From Nitrospira sp. (GTDB taxonomy: Bacteria; Nitrospirota; Nitrospiria; Nitrospirales; Nitrospiraceae): a stretch of DNA of 32,148 nt. The position numbers and the translations under genes were made by a program. Shown here one piece after another: positions 7,579 through 14,120 of this stretch (positions within the stretch are counted from its first letter, which is position 1; every line of letters begins with the position of its first letter). The notes under the pieces were generated by a model, which saw only the letters and a program-made list of their open reading frames with translations, did no database searches and had not been told where the DNA came from. Location of the stretch: positions 183,818 through 215,965 of the forward strand of contig SWDH01000031.1 in assembly GCA_005116945.1 (NCBI GenBank). Direction: 5' to 3'.

Positions 7579-7794
7579 TTATGGTTCGTTTTGAGCCGAG
7601 GATCGATAGGTCAAATAGAGCGCGATACTCCCGATTAGTGCAATGATCAGGCTCGCGGCGAATATGGTGGAAAAACTCAGTGGAGTAATATAGCGGTGGT
7701 ACAGAAGAGGGAGGAGAATCGGGGCGACTACGGCCGCAGCAAGCCCTAGTATGTGACGTTTCAGATAGATCGGTTCGCCTGGCTTACGTCTCAT
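7579..7794 (-). CDS. Small two-helix membrane protein
   Basis: A 71-residue protein with a basic N-terminus (MRRKPGEPIYLKRH) and two hydrophobic segments, about residues 15-32 and 37-62, so it is probably an inner-membrane hairpin with both ends in the cytoplasm. No family is recognised and the ribosome binding site is weak. The clear amphipathic layout and the tight fit between neighbours argue for a real gene, but this is not certain. Its stop lies 5 bases from the stop of the convergent flavin-type gene. Confidence 0.5.
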   Translation of the reverse strand: MRRKPGEPIYLKRHILGLAAAVVAPILLPLLYHRYITPLSFSTIFAASLIIALIGSIALYLTYRSSAQNEP

Positions 7795-8112
7795 GTCCGA
7801 CGAGCCATATTAGGTGATCCTTCCACCCCAGCTTCGGTCTTTCTCCACGGGCAACCTGGTCGATCCTCGAATGCGCGCGTCGAACGGGCATAGCTCTTCT
7901 ACCTTCTCTTTTGGGGGCGGGCTAGCATGGTCTCCCATTGCGCGTGTCCAACGAGGCCCTTCTGAGGGCGCGCGTTGCGTGAGCACCTTCCAATCCCTGC
8001 CTCTCTTCAGAGGAGCGGCCAAGGTTGCCCTTTACTGCGCGCATCGAGCGACCACTGTTTTATCGTGGGGGCTCTGCGAGCAAGAAGGGCACCTGGCGGC
8101 TCCTCGCCCTTT
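7795..8112. other. Intergenic region filled by inverted repeats
   Basis: No gene is seen between the small membrane protein and the IPT-domain gene. Open frames here are low complexity and have no ribosome binding site. Most of the region is occupied by the inverted-repeat structure listed separately (7849-8053), followed by a hairpin next to the IPT gene stop. Confidence 0.5.
7849..8053. repeat. Composite inverted-repeat element, possible REP-like unit
   Basis: Two sets of inverted matches frame about 200 bases. GGGCAACC at 7849-7856 pairs with GGTTGCCC at 8023-8030. GGTCG plus ATGCGCGC in the left arm (7858-7878) pairs with GCGCGCATCGAGCGACC at 8037-8053. The order of the two blocks differs between the arms, so the structure is not a simple palindrome. 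Smaller hairpins lie inside, for example GCCCT-TCTG-AGGGC at 7956-7969. It shows no similarity to the repeat family at 3221 and others. Confidence 0.5.
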
Positions 8113-8114
8113 CT
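8083..8114 (-). terminator. Possible terminator hairpin of the IPT-domain gene
   Basis: AGAAGGGC (8083-8090) can pair with GCCCTTTCT (8106-8114), with one bulge, forming a stem directly at the stop codon of the IPT-domain gene on the minus strand. No clear U tract follows on that strand, so efficient intrinsic termination is uncertain. Confidence 0.35.
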
Positions 8115-8586
8115 ATTTTACGAGAAACGGTTTCGAACTTTCTCCTGAGGCGGTGGTGACGGTGAGGAGGACCAGGCCTTTCTTCCCACCGCTAGGCACG
8201 GTCGTGGCGATGCTGTCATTTGTCTGACGAAACTGAGCGGGGTGTCCTGGGCCGAACGAGACACCTCGCATACAGGCTGCTGCACCGAAATTGGTTCCCG
8301 TAATGGTGACCTTGTCTCCCGTTTTGCCTTGGTCAGGTGAGAGCTTGTTGAGCGTTGGCGCCTCACCGAAACAGGATGGAGCTTTCCCGGCGATCTCCGC
8401 CGTGGAAAATGTTTTCACAGGTGCTTGTGGGGCAGGTGTGCTTGTGCGGCCTTGTGCCAGTTTGCCGGCCTTCTTCTCCTGCTTGACTGGTTCGGCAGCT
8501 GAGCTGACGACTGGGGTGATCGCCGCCAGACCCAGTGCCAGTATTGCGATTGCGATCATGATTCTTGGACCTGTTGCTGAAAACAT
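8113..8586 (-). CDS. Secreted IPT/TIG-domain protein
   Basis: About 157 residues from the ATG at 8586, chosen because GGAGGGTG lies just upstream. The frame is open to 8760, but that part is in the intergenic region and overlaps the acetyl-CoA synthetase end. Residues 1-32 form a signal peptide with probable cleavage after VVSSA. A Lys/Pro/Ala-rich linker follows. Residues about 78-157 form one Ig-like IPT/TIG domain (PTLNKLSPDQGKTGDKVTIT, then GTNFG, IATTVPSGGKKGLVLLTVTT). Such domains mediate carbohydrate or protein contacts at the cell surface. It is 67 bases downstream of acetyl-CoA synthetase on the same strand and may be read from the same promoter. No enzymatic residues are seen. Confidence 0.75.
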   Translation of the reverse strand: MFSATGPRIMIAIAILALGLAAITPVVSSAAEPVKQEKKAGKLAQGRTSTPAPQAPVKTFSTAEIAGKAPSCFGEAPTLNKLSPDQGKTGDKVTITGTNFGAAACMRGVSFGPGHPAQFRQTNDSIATTVPSGGKKGLVLLTVTTASGESSKPFLVK

Positions 8587-8653
8587 GGACACCCTCCGAT
8601 TATTTGCTACGCGCACAGACGTTTCATCGATCGCCTGGTGTGTTGATGTGTCA

Positions 8654-10543
8654 TCAATCTTCGATCGTGGAAATATCGCCAACGTCCTGTCCGAGCTCTT
8701 TCGCTTTGAGCACTCGCCGCATGATCTTACCCGAACGAGTTTTGGGGAGCGAAGACACAATGTCGATTTCAGACGGCACGGCGATCTTGCCCAATTCCTG
8801 CATCACTTGATCCTTAATCGACTGGATGAGCGCCGGGCTGTCTACTTCCCCCTGCTTTAAAATAACGAAGGCCTTGATGGACTCGCCGACGAGCTTGTGC
8901 GGTTTGCCGATGACGGCCGCTTCTGCGACGGCATGGTGGCTGACCAGCGCGCTTTCGACCTCGGCGGTGCCGAGCCGGTTGCCAGCCACTTTGATCACAT
9001 CATCGGCACGTCCCATGAACCACATGTACCCGTCTACATCTTTGTGGCAGATGTCGCCGGCGGTGTAGCAGTTCGGGATCGTATTCCAATAGGTCTTGTA
9101 GCGCTCCGGATCTTTGTAGATGGTCCGCATCATCGAAGGCCAGGGCTTTTTGATGACGGCAAATCCGCCGGCGTTGGCGGGGAGACTGTTGCCCTGGCTG
9201 TCCACGACATCGGCCTCGATACCGAGAAAGGGTCTCGTCGCGGAGCCTGGCTTTAAGGGGACGGTTGGCAGGGGGGTAATCAGGATGGAGCCTGTTTCGG
9301 TCTGCCACCAGGTGTCCATGATCGGTGTATTTCCCCCGGCTGCCCGATGGAACCATTCCCAAGCTTCCGGATTGATCGGCTCGCCCACGCTACCAAGGAT
9401 GCGAAGGGTGGAGAGATCGTATTTCTTAGGCCAGTCTTCTCCGTAGCGCATGAGTAGACGAATGGCGGTGGGGGTCGTATAGAAAATCGAGACGCCATAG
9501 CGTTCGATCAAATCCCACCATCGGCCAGGGTTTGGATAGTCGGGCTTGCCTTCAGCTGTGAGAATCGTGGCGCCATTGAGGAGGGGGCCATAGACGATGT
9601 AACTGTGACCGGTGACCCAGCCGGGGTCGGCAACACAAAAGTAGACATCGTCCTCCTTGAGATCGAAGACGTATTTCGTGGTGATGTAGGTTCCGACCAT
9701 GTAGCCGCCGTGGACATGGACCACGCCTTTGGGTTTCCCGGTCGTGCCGGAGGTATAGAGGATATACAAGGGATGTTCTGCATCGAGAGGCTCGGCTGCG
9801 CAGATCGCTTTCTCACTCTTGACCCAGTCGTGCCAATCGATTTCTTTCGGTGTTGATAGGCTTACGCCAGGAGTTTGTCGCCGTAAGACGACGACATGTT
9901 CGACGGAGGGGGAATTGGCGACGGCTTGGTCGACCACCGGTTTGAGGTTGAGGACCTTTCCCCGGTCAAATCCAACGTCGGCCGTAATGACCAGTTTGGA
10001 TTCTGCGTCCTGAATGCGGTTCGCGAGGGCCGGGGCGCTGAACCCAGAATACACCACACTATGAATGGCGCCGATGCGTGCGCAGGCCAGCATGGCCACG
10101 ATCTGTTCAGGAACTTTTGGCAGGTAGATCGTGACCCGGTCACCTTTCGCGATGCCGAGCTTCTTGAGCGCATTTGCGCAACGATTGACCTGACGGTAGA
10201 GTTCGCCATAGGTGATGACCCGTTCCTGATCGTTCTCGCCCACCCAAATGATGGCGACTTTGTTCTTGCGCCAGGTTTTGACGTGACGATCGAGGCAATT
10301 ATAGGCAATGTTGCACGTCGCGCCGACGAACCACTTGGCCCAGGGATAATTCCATTCCAGCACCTTGGTCCAGGGGGAAAACCACTCAAGTTCCTTCGCG
10401 ACATCGCTCCAGAAGCCTTCAGGGTCGGCGATCGATTTCTTGTACGCGCTCTCGTAGTCCTGAATATGGGCCACAGCTTTGGTTTCAGCGGTCGGCTGAT
10501 ACACACGACTTTCCTTGAGAAGGGTCTCGATGTTTTCTGCCAT
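8654..10543 (-). CDS. acs: Acetyl-CoA synthetase (AMP-forming)
   Basis: A 629-residue cytosolic enzyme of typical family length. It activates acetate with ATP and CoA to acetyl-CoA, AMP and pyrophosphate. The start is the ATG at 10543 with AAGGAG ten bases upstream; the frame runs on to a TTG at 10567. Motifs are the adenylate-forming P-loop YTSGTTGKPKG (about residues 263-273), GSVGEPINPEAWEWF, the aromatic motif WWQTETG, YTAGDICHKDVDGYMWFMGR and GNRLGTAEVESALVSH, and the C-terminal PKTRSGKIMRR whose lysine (about 606) is the catalytic residue regulated by acetylation in the family. All key residues are present. It is transcribed away from the caspase-fold gene, with a promoter candidate at 10597-10626. 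In a nitrite oxidiser it would allow acetate recovery or use. Confidence 0.96.
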   Translation of the reverse strand: MAENIETLLKESRVYQPTAETKAVAHIQDYESAYKKSIADPEGFWSDVAKELEWFSPWTKVLEWNYPWAKWFVGATCNIAYNCLDRHVKTWRKNKVAIIWVGENDQERVITYGELYRQVNRCANALKKLGIAKGDRVTIYLPKVPEQIVAMLACARIGAIHSVVYSGFSAPALANRIQDAESKLVITADVGFDRGKVLNLKPVVDQAVANSPSVEHVVVLRRQTPGVSLSTPKEIDWHDWVKSEKAICAAEPLDAEHPLYILYTSGTTGKPKGVVHVHGGYMVGTYITTKYVFDLKEDDVYFCVADPGWVTGHSYIVYGPLLNGATILTAEGKPDYPNPGRWWDLIERYGVSIFYTTPTAIRLLMRYGEDWPKKYDLSTLRILGSVGEPINPEAWEWFHRAAGGNTPIMDTWWQTETGSILITPLPTVPLKPGSATRPFLGIEADVVDSQGNSLPANAGGFAVIKKPWPSMMRTIYKDPERYKTYWNTIPNCYTAGDICHKDVDGYMWFMGRADDVIKVAGNRLGTAEVESALVSHHAVAEAAVIGKPHKLVGESIKAFVILKQGEVDSPALIQSIKDQVMQELGKIAVPSEIDIVSSLPKTRSGKIMRRVLKAKELGQDVGDISTIED

Positions 10544-10596
10544 GGCGCGGTGACTCCTTACGGTCAAGGTAGATCAAGGGGAAGCGAATCGCGCTC

Positions 10597-10626
10597 ATTA
10601 TGCTGGAGGGGCAGGGAGGAACTCAA
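10597..10626 (-). promoter_or_regulatory. Promoter candidate for acs
   Basis: On the minus strand TTGAGT (10626-10621) and CATAAT (10602-10597, 5/6 match to TATAAT) are 18 bases apart. This puts transcription about 45-50 bases upstream of the acs ATG. The neighbouring palindromic repeat begins 11 bases upstream. Confidence 0.5.
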
Positions 10627-10636
10627 CTATACCTAT

Positions 10637-10844
10637 AGCATGCTCAAAAAGGCCGTCCAGCAAGGCTACCGCGAGTGAAGATCGGAGGAGGTACCCACCG
10701 CACTTCGTGGAGCTGTTCGCCCGACAATGGATCTTGGCGAACGGAAAAACCCCTCCAGAGATTCCAATTTCAGAGAATTTCTTCGGACGTTGAGGGTCTG
10801 AACGATGCGAGAACGCCGCTGGCGGACTTTTTCAGCGTCCTGCT
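10637..10844. repeat. Palindromic intergenic repeat, long form, copy 2
   Basis: A 208-bp element in the opposite orientation to copy 1. The ends read AGCATGCTCAAAAAGG at the left and, as reverse complement, AGCAGGACGCTGAAAAAG at the right. It differs from the short form by an internal insert that includes the hairpin GTTCGCC (10715-10721) / GGCGAAC (10736-10742) and the shared motif AATGGATCTTG (10726-10736). The same insert occurs, as reverse complement, in copy 4 (CAAGATCCATT at 29721-29731, plus AAGTGCGG and GGTACCTCCTC). It lies between the divergent acs and caspase-fold genes, upstream of both promoter candidates. Confidence 0.82.
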
Positions 10845-10864
10845 CGACCTCGGTCTGCCGTTTC

Positions 10865-10894
10865 TTGACAGTGGCGCAAAGGCAAGAGTACGGT
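10865..10894 (+). promoter_or_regulatory. Promoter candidate for the caspase-fold gene
   Basis: A perfect -35 box TTGACA (10865-10870) is followed after 18 bases by TACGGT (10889-10894), a weak -10. It lies 39 bases upstream of the ATG at 10934. The -35 match is the main support. Confidence 0.5.
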
Positions 10895-10933
10895 GAATTT
10901 ATTACGCGTCACACACTGAGACCGGTTTAACTG

Positions 10934-12322
10934 ATGTTGCCGATCGCCTGCCGACGACTGCGGCTCTTCCTGTTCGCGGTTCCCACCTGCTTGCTGGTGG
11001 CGACGTTCTGTATGCCAGTGGCATTCGCGCAATTGGGCAAGCCGGAGGGGCTGTACTATAAGTCGTGGGCCATTGTGATCGGAGTAGAAAACTATCTCCT
11101 GGCTCCGAAAATTCCAGGCACGATTGAGGATTCCAAAACGGTCGCCCAGGCGTTTCGCCAACTAGGTTTCGACGAGGTTGTCGAACTCTACGACAAGGAT
11201 GCGAGTGCTCGCCGTCTGCAGCAGATTCTGACGGATTTTTTGCCCCGCAAGGTTGGCCGATATGATCGGCTGGTGATCTATTTCGCCGGACATGCGGGTG
11301 TCACGCAAGATTTCGATGGCAAGGAACTTGGCTATCTCGTCCCCTGGGATGCACAGAGGGAAAATGTGACCAAATCGGTTACCTTCGAACATCTCAAAGA
11401 ATTCAGCCGGCGGAGTGCGTCTAAGCACACGCTCTTTTTCTTGAATGCGGCGGTTCGCGGGTGGGAGGTGAGTACGGTTCAGCCGTTGTCTCTAGAAGGT
11501 CGATTGACTCCGGAAGATGAGATGGAACGGCGAGGAGTACAAGTGTTGACGGCGGGTGATAAGGGGGAGTCTTTGAGTCAGGAGAATGGGAGAAGTCTGT
11601 TCGTACAGGCCCTGGTGAACGGACTGAGCGGCATGGCGGATCGTAATAATAATGGATGGCTCATGGCCTCGGAAGTTGGAGCGTATATACAGCAACAGGT
11701 TCTAGAGCAATCGAAAGGCGCTCAGCACCCTCTCTTTGTACAGCTTGAGGGGGAAGGGGATACGGTGTTGATGGAAGGACGAAAGGCTGCTTTTACCATG
11801 GGAGCCGAGCCCCAGTCACCAGCGGAACGACGGCAGGCCGCGAAGATGCAATATGAACGGGCTTTTGCACTCCTCCAAACCGAGAAGTCTCCGGAGGAAG
11901 CGTTGGAGCGTTTGGACAAAGCGCTGAAATATGACCCCACGTTCGGCGACGCCTATGTGCTGAAGAGCTATGTGCGCCTAGAAGTCCTGCCGAATCTTGA
12001 CGATGCATTGTCCACTGCAACGTTGGCGGTGCAGTATGCTCCAAAGAACCCTGATGCGCAGTATACCCTCGGGTTGATTCACGAAAAGCGTGGGCAGTAT
12101 GCCGAGGCAGAATATGCCATGCGGAAAGCGCTGGTGGTCAATCCCAACTATACGGATGTCTATTTTTCGCTAGGCATCCTCTACGCCGACAAGCTAATGG
12201 ATCAATCGAAGTCAGTCGAGGTCTTCACACGCTATCTCGAACTCGGCGGGAGCCATGCCCGCGCCAGGGCGGCGGTGGCACAGTCAAATTCACCCGCTTC
12301 TGTAGTCCCAGCGAAACCCTAG
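10934..12322 (+). CDS. Secreted caspase-fold (peptidase C14) pseudoenzyme with TPR repeats
   Basis: A 462-residue protein. Residues 1-32 are a signal peptide (hydrophobic core about 11-25, cleavage near AFA). Residues about 42-280 form a caspase/metacaspase-like p20 domain: WAIVIGVENY (45-54), IEDSKTVAQAFRQLGF and the catalytic-His strand LVIYFAGHAG with His120. The next strand, which in active enzymes ends in a D-x-C-x-S-G type motif, reads FFLNAAVRGW (168-177): the aspartate is Asn171 and the nucleophile cysteine is Ala173. The protein therefore should not be a protease. Residues about 300-450 form a TPR array with repeats such as PDAQYTLGLIHEKRGQYAEA and TDVYFSLGILYADK. It is probably a periplasmic scaffold. 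It is a single-gene unit. The ATG lacks a clear ribosome binding site. Confidence 0.88.
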   Translation: MLPIACRRLRLFLFAVPTCLLVATFCMPVAFAQLGKPEGLYYKSWAIVIGVENYLLAPKIPGTIEDSKTVAQAFRQLGFDEVVELYDKDASARRLQQILTDFLPRKVGRYDRLVIYFAGHAGVTQDFDGKELGYLVPWDAQRENVTKSVTFEHLKEFSRRSASKHTLFFLNAAVRGWEVSTVQPLSLEGRLTPEDEMERRGVQVLTAGDKGESLSQENGRSLFVQALVNGLSGMADRNNNGWLMASEVGAYIQQQVLEQSKGAQHPLFVQLEGEGDTVLMEGRKAAFTMGAEPQSPAERRQAAKMQYERAFALLQTEKSPEEALERLDKALKYDPTFGDAYVLKSYVRLEVLPNLDDALSTATLAVQYAPKNPDAQYTLGLIHEKRGQYAEAEYAMRKALVVNPNYTDVYFSLGILYADKLMDQSKSVEVFTRYLELGGSHARARAAVAQSNSPASVVPAKP

Positions 12323-12402
12323 TTGTAACAAGCGGCAACAAACCATTTACTACACGAGAACTTTGACGGTCTGTCCGTGTGGCATAACAGGACGGTCATC
12401 CC

Positions 12403-12528
12403 GCAGGCTGCTCAAAAAGGTTGTCCAGCAAGGCCGCAGCGAGTGAAGATCCGAAGGCGTACCCTTGCGGTACGTTGAGGGTCTGAACGATGCGAGAACG
12501 CCGCTGGCGGGCTTTTTCAGCAGCCTGC
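12403..12528. repeat. Palindromic intergenic repeat, short form, copy 3
   Basis: A 126-bp element, opposite in orientation to copy 1, with ends GCAGGCTGCTCAAAAAGG and, as reverse complement, GCAGGCTGCTGAAAAAG. The central hairpin is CGTACC (12458-12463) / GGTACG (12469-12474). Near the right end, a GCCGCTGGCGGGC stem followed by TTTTT looks like an intrinsic terminator on the plus strand. The left end gives an oppositely directed T run. It sits between convergent genes: 80 bases after the caspase-fold gene and two bases from the stop of the 56-residue gene. Confidence 0.88.
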
Positions 12529-12530
12529 CG

Positions 12531-12701
12531 TTAGGCTCGTTCGCCGCCTTTAAGATACCCCAGCCCAATTTTTACGGCTTTCCGTGTGATTTCTGCCCAG
12601 CGGGCTTGTGGGTATTCCGCGAGGACTGCAGCGGCTTTGGGATCTTGAACCTCAAGACTCAGAATCTTAATGATACCGTCATCGATTTGAATGTCTGCCA
12701 C
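12531..12701 (-). CDS. Small protein of 56 residues, GTG start
   Basis: This short gene reads on the minus strand from a GTG at 12701 to a TAA at 12531-12533. The start is preceded by GGAGG with optimal spacing (GGAGGATACCAGTG), a strong argument that it is translated. The product begins VADIQIDDGIIKIL and ends IGLGYLKGGERA. It is acidic at the N-terminus and basic or helical in the second half, with no signal peptide or membrane segment. I do not recognise a family. It ends two bases from palindromic repeat copy 3, which may act as its terminator, and is transcribed divergently from the LPP20/LpoB cluster. Confidence 0.68.
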   Translation of the reverse strand: MADIQIDDGIIKILSLEVQDPKAAAVLAEYPQARWAEITRKAVKIGLGYLKGGERA

Positions 12702-12755
12702 TGGTATCCTCCATTAAAGGAACGACGAGACGGTCACCATCGGTCGTTGGTTTCG

Positions 12756-12784
12756 TTGACGGAATAGGGGGTGCATGTTAGCAT
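12756..12784 (+). promoter_or_regulatory. Promoter candidate for the LPP20/LpoB cluster
   Basis: TTGACG (12756-12761, 5/6) and TAGCAT (12779-12784, 4/6) are separated by exactly 17 bases. This predicts a start near 12791 and a leader of about 87 bases before the ATG at 12878. It lies about 55 bases from the divergent GTG-start gene, so the two units may share this regulatory region. Confidence 0.5.
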
Positions 12785-12877
12785 GAAATCTATTGAACAC
12801 TCGATCCTTCATTATCAGCATCTACGGCAGGTAGAACATCGTTTCACCGTCCTGATTATCACCAAGGAGGCATGCGC

Positions 12878-13444
12878 ATGGATAGGGTACTAGGGTTCAG
12901 GTCGAGGTTGGTCGGGGGAGGAGTGGCGGTTGCCCTGATGATCGGACTTGTTGCCTGCGGTGGTCCTCCAAAGTGGGTGAAGCAAGGATCAGGGGCGTTT
13001 AACGAAAAAGACAGTAAGGCCTTCTATGGCGTCGGGGCTGTGTCCGGTGTTCGGAATGAACCGCTGGCCTGGGACACTGCTGAAAATCGTGCCAGAGCGG
13101 AAATCGCCAAGACCTTTGAGACCTATACCGGTTATTTGATGCGCGACTATGCGGCCTCTACGACGGCTGGGGATTTTACGAGAAATACGGAAGAGCAGAA
13201 CGTCGAGCGGGCGATTAAGACGGTGACGACGACGACCCTGAGCGGCGTGCGCCCCATCGAGCGTTACAAGGACGAAAAAACCGGCACGTTTTATGTGTTG
13301 ACCAAGCTGAATCTCGAGGAGATGAAGGATAATCTTGAAAAGGCGAAGGAACTCAATGCGCAGGTTCGCGATTACGTCAGGAAGAATGCAGACAAGCTCT
13401 TTGAGCGGCTTGAAAAAGAAGAAGAGAAGCGGGAGCAACGCTAA
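12878..13444 (+). CDS. LPP20-family lipoprotein
   Basis: A 188-residue lipoprotein. Two in-frame ATGs exist. The second (12878) lies seven bases after AAGGAGG and is the better start; the first (12872) is too close. The signal peptide ends with lipobox LVAC. The mature domain has the LPP20 pattern: WVKQGSGAFN, AFYGVGAVSGVRNEPLAWDT, AENRARAEIAKTFETY, and a C-terminal segment on responding to substrate or cell wall (GTFYVLTKLNLEEMKDNLEK). The last 40 residues are a highly charged coiled coil (LNAQVRDYVRKNADKLFERL, then EKEEEKREQR). LPP20 domains occur in envelope lipoproteins of Helicobacter, Vibrio and many others. The gene is first in a four-lipoprotein cluster, with the promoter candidate at 12756. 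Confidence 0.87.
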   Translation: MDRVLGFRSRLVGGGVAVALMIGLVACGGPPKWVKQGSGAFNEKDSKAFYGVGAVSGVRNEPLAWDTAENRARAEIAKTFETYTGYLMRDYAASTTAGDFTRNTEEQNVERAIKTVTTTTLSGVRPIERYKDEKTGTFYVLTKLNLEEMKDNLEKAKELNAQVRDYVRKNADKLFERLEKEEEKREQR

Positions 13445-13496
13445 GCTTCCCACTGAGTGACTGCCAATGGCTGCATCTGTGAGGAGGTATCGCGTG

Positions 13497-14105
13497 ATGA
13501 TCAGGGGTAGAAGGTGGGTGGGGTGTGTGGCGTTGGCGTTGTTGTCGTTATCCGGCTGTGCTCAGGAGACAAGAATAACAAGGGTCGACTCCGGGGTTGT
13601 CACCGATCTGAGCGGCCGTTGGAACGATACTGACTCCAGGATCGTTGCGGAGTCCATGGTGAAAGAGGCCTTGGAGTATCCATGGCTCAACAATTTTTCC
13701 AGCTCGAAGCGGCGTCAACCGGTCGTCGTTGTCGGAACCATCCAGAACAGCAGCCACGAGCATATCAACGTCAACACGTTTGTGACCGATCTTGAGCGTG
13801 AACTGACGAACTCACAAAAAGTGACGTTTGTGGCAGGAAAGGGCGATCGCGAAGAGCTTCGGACCGAACGCAAAGAGCAAGCGATGTATGCGCGGGAGGA
13901 TACGCAGAAAGCGCCAGGGAAAGAGATCGGCGCCGATTACATGATGAAGGGCACGATTGCGACGATCCTCGATGAGGCCGATGGAACAAAGGCGGTGTTC
14001 TACCAGGTTGATTTGCAGATGGTGGATCTGGAGAATAATGCCAAGGTGTGGTACGGCCAAAAGAAGATTAAGAAAGTCGTCGAAAAGAAACGTTCAATTT
14101 TTTAG
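13497..14105 (+). CDS. LpoB-like lipoprotein (penicillin-binding-protein activator family, COG3417)
   Basis: About 202 residues. GAGGAGG at 13481-13487 supports either the GTG at 13494 (spacing about six) or the adjacent ATG at 13497. The longer frame from 13467 starts before the ribosome binding site. The signal peptide ends in LSLSGC. The mature domain matches LpoB: VVTDLSGRWNDTDSRIVAESMV, then VVVVGTIQNSSHEHINVNTF, LERELTNSQKVTFVAG, and a final IGADYMMKGTIATILD ... VDLQMVDLENNAKVWYGQKK. In Enterobacteria LpoB is an outer-membrane lipoprotein that spans the periplasm to stimulate PBP1b; here the N-terminal linker is short, so the same partner is unproven. Its stop TAG (14103-14105) is in the same frame as the next gene. 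Confidence 0.87.
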   Translation: MIRGRRWVGCVALALLSLSGCAQETRITRVDSGVVTDLSGRWNDTDSRIVAESMVKEALEYPWLNNFSSSKRRQPVVVVGTIQNSSHEHINVNTFVTDLERELTNSQKVTFVAGKGDREELRTERKEQAMYAREDTQKAPGKEIGADYMMKGTIATILDEADGTKAVFYQVDLQMVDLENNAKVWYGQKKIKKVVEKKRSIF

Positions 14106-14120
14106 GCTCCTCGATATCCG

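Noticed and set aside
7814-8227. A 137-residue plus-strand frame through the intergenic repeats
   Set aside because: It crosses an inverted repeat region and the 3' end of the IPT gene, and lacks a ribosome binding site.
9896-10678. A 260-residue plus-strand frame over acs
   Set aside because: It is antisense to a highly conserved enzyme and arises from GC-rich codon structure.
12465-12767. A 100-residue frame beginning inside repeat copy 3
   Set aside because: It starts in the repeat and runs antisense through the 56-residue gene, which has a strong ribosome binding site. It only shows that the repeat can be read as protein.
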